Below, piece by piece: positions 30,055 to 37,048 of a stretch of DNA of 64,000 bases. The stretch's first letter is position 1; each line of letters opens with the position of its first letter. The stretch comes from Pirellulales bacterium (GTDB taxonomy: Bacteria > Planctomycetota > Planctomycetia > Pirellulales > Thermoguttaceae): contig JAFGLH010000150.1 in NCBI GenBank assembly GCA_016928165.1, forward strand, positions 1 through 64,000. Direction: 5' to 3'. A model generated the notes under the pieces. That model worked only from the letters and a program-made list of their open reading frames with translations, had not been told where the DNA came from and did no database searches. The position numbers and the translations under genes were made by a program.

Positions 30055-31512
30055 CTACTGAATATACCGGATTCCGGCCGGATTCGGAACGCTAAATCTC
30101 CAGGTGGAAAATGGGTTGACTGAAATCGAGGGAATGGCGCACAACGGCTTTCCCACCAACAAGTCGGCCCCGACCGCCCCGCCGTCGGGCCAGTGGCGGC
30201 TGTCTTCCGAGACGGGGCTGTTGTCGCCCAGCACGTAGTATTCCCCCGGCCCGAGCCGCGTCGCGCCCCGCGAGGCGACGCCGATCGGCTGCGTGTAATA
30301 AACGTCCCGATACACCCGCAAATCCTCGACCGTCGCTTCCATCCCCTCGGCCCCTATCGCCAGAGGGGCGGCAACGGGCGACTGGTTTTCCTCCGCAATG
30401 GGCCGTGCGAACACCGTTTTCCCGTCGATGGCCAATAAGAAGCAGCGGTCGAAAAGCGACGCCTCGATCAACCGCCGTCCGCCCCCGCCGAGAACCACTC
30501 CTTCCTCGCCTCGAACTTCATACGCCAGCCGATCTCCGTCGAACCGCAGCGTGGCCTCGAACCGCTCGCCGCCGTCGGTCGCACGGACGTGGAACGACCC
30601 CCGGCCCGACTCGCAGGTCAGCCGCAACGAAAGCAACAGGTCGGCCACGGCGTGAACGTCCTCGTCGCGGCGGGGGCGCCGCTGGTTGTAGCCGTAAAGA
30701 TCGAGAACGGGCGAGGCGACGAATCCGCTTGAGTCTCGCCGACCGTGATGGTAAACGAGCCAGTCGATCGGCTCTTTGTCGTTGCCCGCCCGGCAAACAA
30801 ACCGCCTGTTGTCCCACATCCATTGGCTTCGGCTGTTTTCCGGTTGCCACTGAGGCAGAAAGGTCGTTTTCGAGCTGGTGCGATGAGTGTTGGGGTGACA
30901 GTTGTTCTGCCACTCCGAATTTACCGCGAATCCAAGGGTGGCAGTACAACTGCCACCCCAACGATAGGAGCGATAGGCGGCGTCGTGTACCGGGACGGCC
31001 AAGGCCCGTTGTTGCTCCAAGGTTTTCCGCGCGATGCGTCCGTCTATATATACATCCCCGCGGCGGATTTCGATTTCCTCGCCGGGCAATCCGACGATCC
31101 GCTTGAGCACGATTTTTTCCGCCCGCGTCGGCTGGCGCAGAGCGGCGACTTCCCAACGACGCGGCGCCCGCACGGAGAAAGTCGCGCGGTCGATCAACAA
31201 CCGATCGCCGCGGACGCGCTCGATTCGTTGCAGATCGTTTTCGGCGTGTCCGCAGTTGGGACACACGGTCCTCGGCGGCGGGGGCGGCCCGTCCGCGCCG
31301 CAGTTGAACGGGAATCCGCAATCCGCGCAGACTACCTTGCGGTGATCTCCGAGGGCGGCCTCCGCCATCGATCCGCCGACGACCCGGCAGGGAGCAACCA
31401 GGCCTTTAAGCAGCCACGTTTCGACCAGCAGCGTCGCCAGCACCAAGTACGCCGTCCACTCGATCAGGAGCCGGGAAGGCGATCGTCCGGTTGTTGCGGC
31501 GGAGACGTTCAT
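30055..31512 (-). CDS. signal peptidase I paralogue, enlarged
   Basis: VGGSMAEAALGDHRKVVCADCGFPFNCGADGPPPPPRTVCPNCGH; VLKRIVGLPGEEIEI; VLGDNSPVSEDSRHW; start inferred (MNVSAATTG). Confidence 0.87.
   Translation of the reverse strand: MNVSAATTGRSPSRLLIEWTAYLVLATLLVETWLLKGLVAPCRVVGGSMAEAALGDHRKVVCADCGFPFNCGADGPPPPPRTVCPNCGHAENDLQRIERVRGDRLLIDRATFSVRAPRRWEVAALRQPTRAEKIVLKRIVGLPGEEIEIRRGDVYIDGRIARKTLEQQRALAVPVHDAAYRSYRWGGSCTATLGFAVNSEWQNNCHPNTHRTSSKTTFLPQWQPENSRSQWMWDNRRFVCRAGNDKEPIDWLVYHHGRRDSSGFVASPVLDLYGYNQRRPRRDEDVHAVADLLLSLRLTCESGRGSFHVRATDGGERFEATLRFDGDRLAYEVRGEEGVVLGGGGRRLIEASLFDRCFLLAIDGKTVFARPIAEENQSPVAAPLAIGAEGMEATVEDLRVYRDVYYTQPIGVASRGATRLGPGEYYVLGDNSPVSEDSRHWPDGGAVGADLLVGKPLCAIPSISVNPFSTWRFSVPNPAGIRYIQ
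30889..30962. repeat. palindromic element family D inside signal peptidase CDS
   Basis: GTTGGGGTGACAGTTGTTCTGCCACTC (30889-30915) and GGGTGGCAGTACAACTGCCACCCCAAC (30936-30962). Confidence 0.88.
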
Positions 31513-31625
31513 GCGTAAATCCGTGCGGCGCGCGATACCCCCTACTTGCGGAGGGGACGCAATGTTGCAGTTATATACTAGAGTTTTGTAGTAACGCAAT
31601 CTCCATATAACCGTTTTTTCGGCCC

Positions 31626-32603
31626 ATGAACGTGCCCGACTTGCTCCATGACATGCGGACCACGTTTCGCTGCCCCGTGGCGGAATCGCGCAGCCCGTGC
31701 ACTTTGGTGCTTGGCGGCGAGACGCTGCCGGCGAGGTTGGTCGACGAGTCGGCCGGCGGATTTGCGGTTTATGTCGATTACCCGATTAACCTCGAGATCG
31801 GACAAACCATTCAACTCGAAACCGACAGCGGCCGGTTTAAGGTCTCGGTCCGGTCAATCGAGGACGTCTCATCGCCGGAGAATCGCGAGGATGGGGACGG
31901 GGAAAATTTGCGCCGCCTAGGTCTGCAACGCCTGGGCGACGCCGTGCCCGAGATCGGGCCGTGGCCCTCGCCGTTTGCCTGGGGCTTTCGTCGCCGGCTG
32001 CGGCAATGGTTTCCGTCCAACCAGTGGCTCTCGCTATCCGGCGTGTTGCTGATGTTGGGCACGCTGTTTGTTCCGCTCGGATTGGCGGTCATGTTGTGGA
32101 CCGCTCGGACCGTCAAAAACGACGACAAGATCTCCGTTGCCGATCCGTGGTCGTCGCACTCGCGGGAGGAGCCGGGGCGCGGCACATTACCCATATCGCC
32201 GCCTTCAAGCGACGAACCCGTGGACCGGCCGCAAAGCGCACTTTCATTTTTGTCGGGTTGGGGAGAAAATCCCCGCGAAACCCATGTCAACTCCGAAACG
32301 GAACTGCGCAAACTGGTGCGTTGGCTGCCGGGACCGACGTCGTTGGGGTTGCCGGAAGTCGCGCGAAGATTGAAATTGAGCGAGGAACAACAAAAAACGA
32401 TCCGGCGAATAATCGACGCAATGGCGGCGGCGATGCGCGAAATCGACCTCGACCCCCTGCTGCGCGGCGTCGAACGAAGTCGGATCGGCCAACTGCGGGA
32501 AAAGTTATTCGACGATCATCTTCGTCAAGCCGTCGAGGTCCTCACCCCAGAGCAGCAAGCGGAATGGAAAATGCTACGCGACAAGCCGGCGGTTGAACAA
32601 TAG
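31626..32603 (+). CDS. PilZ-like domain membrane protein
   Basis: MRTTFRCPVAESRSPCTLVLGGETLPARLVDESAGGFAVYVDYPINLEIGQTIQLET; TM segment WLSLSGVLLMLGTLFVPLGLAVML. Confidence 0.55.
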   Translation: MNVPDLLHDMRTTFRCPVAESRSPCTLVLGGETLPARLVDESAGGFAVYVDYPINLEIGQTIQLETDSGRFKVSVRSIEDVSSPENREDGDGENLRRLGLQRLGDAVPEIGPWPSPFAWGFRRRLRQWFPSNQWLSLSGVLLMLGTLFVPLGLAVMLWTARTVKNDDKISVADPWSSHSREEPGRGTLPISPPSSDEPVDRPQSALSFLSGWGENPRETHVNSETELRKLVRWLPGPTSLGLPEVARRLKLSEEQQKTIRRIIDAMAAAMREIDLDPLLRGVERSRIGQLREKLFDDHLRQAVEVLTPEQQAEWKMLRDKPAVEQ

Positions 32604-32617
32604 TCCGCGGGGCCGCG

Positions 32618-33781
32618 TTACGCCGCTTCGCGCAGTTTCGCGGGGGTTGTTTCCGCCCGCCAATCTTGACGGAGCATCAGTTCGACGATCCGCTCGGCGG
32701 CACGGCCGTCGCCGTAAGGACTGTTTTCTATTTGACGGGAGCGATAAGCGTTTTGATCGGTCAACAAGAGGCTGGCCCGATCGACGATCCGCCGCGGATC
32801 GGTCCCCACCAGTTCGACGGCGCCGGCCTCGACGGCCTCGGGCCGCTCGGTTGTTTCCCGCATCACCAGCACGGGTTTCCGCAGCGACGGGGCTTCCTCC
32901 TGCACTCCGCCCGAGTCGGTCAGTATCAGCGTCGCGCGGTCCATCAACCAGACGAACTCTGGATACGGTGCCGGCTCGCGGAGATGGACGTTCGGCACGG
33001 CCGGCAGCAGGCGCCCGACCGGCTCGCGGACGCGGGGATTCAGATGGACCGGATAAAGGAATTCGACTTGCGGAAATCGTTCGGCCAACCGCGCGACGGC
33101 CGCGCAGATATGCTCCATTCCGTCGCCGAAGTTTTCGCGTCGGTGTCCGGTTATCAGCACCATGCGGCGGTCGCCCAGCGCGGCGTATTTTGTCCGCCAT
33201 TGTCGGTCGTTGCCCCGTTCGCGGGCGACGGTCCACAGCAGGGCGTCGATCACCGTGTTTCCGGTCACCCGCACCGTTTCGGCGGGAGTTCCTTCCCGAA
33301 GAAGGTTTTCCGCCGCCCGGGCGGTGGGGGCGCAGTGCAGCGCGGCGGACAATCCGGCGACGCGGCGGTTGAGTTCCTCGGGCCAGGGGGCCAAGAGATT
33401 GCCGGTCCGCAATCCCGCCTCGACGTGCACGAAGGGCAGCCGGCGGTAGAACGCGGCCAGCGAAGCCGCCATCACGGTGGTCGTGTCGCCCTGGGCGACC
33501 ACGCAATCCGGCCGCCGTTCGGCCAACACGGCGTCCAGGGCCGTCAGACATCGGGCCGTCACGTCGGCCAGGGTCTGATCGGGCGTCATCAGGTCCAAAT
33601 CGCAATCGGCCTCCAGAGCGAAATAATCCGTCACCTGATCGAGCATCTCGCGGTGTTGGCCGGTGAGGCAAACGACCGTTTCGATCTCCGCGGCGCGGCG
33701 GCGGCACTCATGGACCAGCGGGGCCATTTTGATCGCCTCGGGCCGGGTGCCGAACGTCAATAGTGCTCGCAACCTGCTCAT
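32618..33781 (-). CDS. wecB: UDP-N-acetylglucosamine 2-epimerase (non-hydrolysing)
   Basis: LLTFGTRPEAIKMAPLV; VCLTGQHREMLDQV; VQGDTTTVMA; HVEAGLRTGN; ITGHRRENFG; TDSGGVQEEAPSLRKPVLVMRETTERPE. Confidence 0.95.
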   Translation of the reverse strand: MSRLRALLTFGTRPEAIKMAPLVHECRRRAAEIETVVCLTGQHREMLDQVTDYFALEADCDLDLMTPDQTLADVTARCLTALDAVLAERRPDCVVAQGDTTTVMAASLAAFYRRLPFVHVEAGLRTGNLLAPWPEELNRRVAGLSAALHCAPTARAAENLLREGTPAETVRVTGNTVIDALLWTVARERGNDRQWRTKYAALGDRRMVLITGHRRENFGDGMEHICAAVARLAERFPQVEFLYPVHLNPRVREPVGRLLPAVPNVHLREPAPYPEFVWLMDRATLILTDSGGVQEEAPSLRKPVLVMRETTERPEAVEAGAVELVGTDPRRIVDRASLLLTDQNAYRSRQIENSPYGDGRAAERIVELMLRQDWRAETTPAKLREAA

Positions 33782-34746
33782 GCCGCGCGTCGCTCCACGT
33801 TCGAGGGGCCGTTCGCATTCTCGTTCCGCGCGCTCGACGGTCGGTCCACCCAATGCATCAGGTCGCGTCCCAACAAACGCCCGAGCCGTTCCACGTCGGC
33901 CGCGAACTCGGCTTGCAGACGACGGCGAGTATTTCCGCTCATCGGCGGCCGCGGCCGATAACCGACGTTCCAAGCGTCCAGCCGCTCGAACCACCGCCGT
34001 CGGACCGCTTCCCAGGGAATCATCGTTTCGCATAAGCGGCGCAACGCCGGCGACGGACGATTCATCAGCTTCCGCAACCGCACGCTGCGGACCCGCTTGT
34101 TCGGATTTATGACCGGCATCTCGATGTGGCGCCGCGGATCGACTTCGAGGAACTCCAGCACCGCCCGATACACGCCGTGCGAATCCCGCCGCAAGTCGTC
34201 GTAGATGATGACGTGCACGTTTCTCGCCCCGAAGGCGTCGAGGTAGCGTTCGACCTGCACGGCGTATTTTGCCGTTTCGCGATAGAAGAGCACCTCGGGC
34301 GGGACGGAATATACCGAATTGGGCAGCCGCTTGCCCCTTTTGCGGTCTTCCTCGGCGGCTAGCGCGCGGCGGAAATCGACGATGTCCTCGACCCACTGAT
34401 AGACAAACTCGCTGTGTTGCGCGTAGACCATGTCCACGGGGTTTCGCAACATAACGAGGATTTTCGCGCGGGGGAGTTCTCGGCGGATTTCCTCGGCCGC
34501 CCGACGGGAATAGAGCGCCCAGATGCAGGTTTCGCCCGCTATTTGGTCGGCCTTCGCTTCGGCGAACAGGGCCGCGTGCCGCTCGGCGCTCAACTGAGAG
34601 GCCAGACGGCTCAAATCGCTGCCGTAATAGTGGATCTCCTTGGCTTGCGGCATGAATATCCGGGGATGCAGCTTCAAATAGGCGTGCATCGCGGTGGTGC
34701 CGCATTTGGGCGCTCCGACCAGAAAGAAATCGGGATGCCGCGTCAT
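33778..34746 (-). CDS. sulfotransferase family protein
   Basis: DFFLVGAPKCGTTAMHAYLKLHPRIFMPQAKEIHYYGSDL (PAPS-binding KxGTT); ILVMLRNPVDMVYAQHSEFVY; overlaps wecB start by 4 nt. Confidence 0.88.
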   Translation of the reverse strand: MTRHPDFFLVGAPKCGTTAMHAYLKLHPRIFMPQAKEIHYYGSDLSRLASQLSAERHAALFAEAKADQIAGETCIWALYSRRAAEEIRRELPRAKILVMLRNPVDMVYAQHSEFVYQWVEDIVDFRRALAAEEDRKRGKRLPNSVYSVPPEVLFYRETAKYAVQVERYLDAFGARNVHVIIYDDLRRDSHGVYRAVLEFLEVDPRRHIEMPVINPNKRVRSVRLRKLMNRPSPALRRLCETMIPWEAVRRRWFERLDAWNVGYRPRPPMSGNTRRRLQAEFAADVERLGRLLGRDLMHWVDRPSSARNENANGPSNVERRAA

Positions 34747-34755
34747 TTTCGATCC

Positions 34756-37032
34756 TCAATACGCGCCGGCCATGCTGTCGGCGCCCCATTTGCTTTCGAA
34801 CTGGCGCCGATTTTGGCGGTATATGTCGGCGAAGGCCCCGTCGCCCAACAGTCGGAACGACGCGCCCTGCCAATGGTGCACGAAAGCGTCGCGGACGTTA
34901 TACAACTCGTATCCTTCTCGGCGGACGCGGTAGCAGTAGTCCGTATCCTCGAAGTAGCCGACGCCGAACCGTTCGTCCAGATCGCCCACTATTTCGAGGA
35001 TTTTTCGCGGAAACAACACGCAGAAGAAACCCAGCATTATCATCCGCATCGTCTCGCCGTCGTGTTGTCGGCAATAGGACGCGGCCCAGCGGTGCATTTG
35101 TTCGATGGTCGTGTATCCGACGGGCACTTTGGCCTTGTTGCCGACCATGTTGCTGACCGGCCCGACCATTCCCGCCTTGGGCGTGGTCCGCAGGCGGTGG
35201 ATCAACGTCGAGAGCCAACCGCGCGTAACCACGGTGTCGTTGTTCAACAGGCAGAGGAACTCTCCGCTAGCCGCTCGCAACCCTTGATTGTTGGCCGCCG
35301 CGAAGCCGCGGTTGTCCTCGTTGAAAATCACCCGCAGGTCGGGGCGCAGCGCCTCTTGCTCGGCCAACCATTGGGCCGTGCCGTCGCTCGACGCGTTGTC
35401 CACCACGATCACTTCGTAGTTCGGCCAATCGGTGCGATGAAAAATGCTTTCCAAACAACCCTGGTTCAAGTGCAGATTGTTGTAGGTGACGACAATGATC
35501 GACGCCTTGGGGAACAAATCGCGCAGTTCGCGGTCGAACGTTGCGGCGCGTTCCGCCCAGGTGTTGCCGGCGGCAAAGTCTTGACGCAGCCGACGCCGCT
35601 CGGGACCGTCCTCGCCCAACTCTCGTTCGATCTCCGCGGCGAAACCGCGGGCGTCGTCGGCCAGCGAGAGGAGCCGCCGGCGGGCCAGCGGCCTCAGCTC
35701 CGGCAAATCGACCGCCACAACCGGCTTGCCGGTGGCCAGCATCTCGTACGCCTTCACCGGATTGGTGGCCTCGGTCAGCGGGATCCGCTTAAAAGGAATG
35801 ATAAACGCGTCCCAATCGGCAACGAGCCGGGGAAGGTCGGCGTAGGGTTGTTCGCCCAGAAGCTTCACGTTAGGCAGCCGCTCTAGACGCGATACGTTTC
35901 CGGTGAAGGTGCTGCCGATCAACTCGAACCGCCAAGCGGGCCGCAACTCGGCCAGATCGGCCGCCAGGTCCGCGTCGAACCATTCGGCGATCGCGCCATA
36001 GAAGCCAACGGTGACGCCGGTGGCGGCGGGCCGTTTAGCGGCCGACGGTGCGTCGGCCTCCGATTTTCCCCGAGCCGCCGCGCCGACGGCTGCCAAACAA
36101 TGTGAAAAATGTTCGTAGTCGCACCCGTTGCGGATCAGCGCCGTGCGGCGCGCCCTCGGCCGGACCTTCGCCTCGAGTGCGTCGGACGTAACCACCGTCA
36201 AATCGGCCTCGGCAATGGTCCGCTCCTCGACGGACAGCATCTCCGGGCAATTCGTCGAGAACCCGGAATGGTCGTCCATGCAGTCGTAGACGATCGGCCA
36301 GCCGAACCGCCCGCGCAATTCCTCGGCAAGCGCGGTCCAGAAGGGCAACTGCACCACGATCACGGCGGAAGATATTCGCCATTGGCGGCGGAGTTGATCG
36401 ACGGCCGCCGCCATTCGCCGCACGTCGTCGCCGCGGGGAGATTGTCGATAGACGTTAGTCCCGGTCGTGCCGGGAAAGCCCATTTCGTAGACGTTCGACT
36501 CCCGTTTGGCGAGCAGCGCGGTTTTTCCGTCGTGGAAGCCGAAGGAAGCATAAAATACGCGGTGGCCGGCTGCCGCTTGCCGCCGGGCCATCTGTTGCGG
36601 CCGTTGAAAGCGGGAGTTCCATTGTATCACCGGCAAACAGATCACGTCGTAACCTTCGGAGGCGTCCACTTCGGGCCGCGGCGCGCCTGAATGCGCCGTC
36701 GAAACCGACGCGGACGACCCACCCCGGCCGCCGACCGCGACGCTTTTCAGGCGGCGAATCCGCCGCCAGACCCTCGCCGCCAGTGGATACAAACCGACCG
36801 GCCGCAACAGGGCCGCGGCGCAGGCCTTGCCGCGAGGAATGAACGACTCGACGAAAAATTTCCGGCTCCGCCCGCCGACGCCATGCACGCACCGCACCAG
36901 GCGCCAAGTCATTCGGGACGTAATCCAGTCCATCTGGGCGCGTACGGCGAGCAGTTCGGACTCCAAGGCGCGCACTCGTTTTTGCGAGTATTCCAAGCGG
37001 TCTTCCAAGGTGTAGCGACTCGAATCCATCAA
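34756..37032 (-). CDS. bifunctional glycosyltransferase (GT-B-like N-terminal, GT2 C-terminal)
   Basis: VICLPVIQWNSRFQRPQQMARR...; GT2 SIIVVTYNNLHLNQGCLESIFHRTDWPNYEVIVVDNASSDGTAQWL. Confidence 0.87.
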   Translation of the reverse strand: MMDSSRYTLEDRLEYSQKRVRALESELLAVRAQMDWITSRMTWRLVRCVHGVGGRSRKFFVESFIPRGKACAAALLRPVGLYPLAARVWRRIRRLKSVAVGGRGGSSASVSTAHSGAPRPEVDASEGYDVICLPVIQWNSRFQRPQQMARRQAAAGHRVFYASFGFHDGKTALLAKRESNVYEMGFPGTTGTNVYRQSPRGDDVRRMAAAVDQLRRQWRISSAVIVVQLPFWTALAEELRGRFGWPIVYDCMDDHSGFSTNCPEMLSVEERTIAEADLTVVTSDALEAKVRPRARRTALIRNGCDYEHFSHCLAAVGAAARGKSEADAPSAAKRPAATGVTVGFYGAIAEWFDADLAADLAELRPAWRFELIGSTFTGNVSRLERLPNVKLLGEQPYADLPRLVADWDAFIIPFKRIPLTEATNPVKAYEMLATGKPVVAVDLPELRPLARRRLLSLADDARGFAAEIERELGEDGPERRRLRQDFAAGNTWAERAATFDRELRDLFPKASIIVVTYNNLHLNQGCLESIFHRTDWPNYEVIVVDNASSDGTAQWLAEQEALRPDLRVIFNEDNRGFAAANNQGLRAASGEFLCLLNNDTVVTRGWLSTLIHRLRTTPKAGMVGPVSNMVGNKAKVPVGYTTIEQMHRWAASYCRQHDGETMRMIMLGFFCVLFPRKILEIVGDLDERFGVGYFEDTDYCYRVRREGYELYNVRDAFVHHWQGASFRLLGDGAFADIYRQNRRQFESKWGADSMAGAY
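36033..36098. repeat. palindromic element family E inside glycosyltransferase CDS
   Basis: GTTTAGCGGCCGACGGTGCGTCGGCC...CCGCCGCGCCGACGGCTGCCAAAC; same arms as 27393, different spacer. Confidence 0.85.
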
Positions 37033-37048
37033 CCATGCTCCTTGCCGC

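Noticed and set aside
32618-34873. 751-aa ORF including wecB with a long N-terminal extension
   Set aside because: The extension is an out-of-frame reading of the sulfotransferase gene; wecB begins at MSRLRALLTFGTRPEA (33781).
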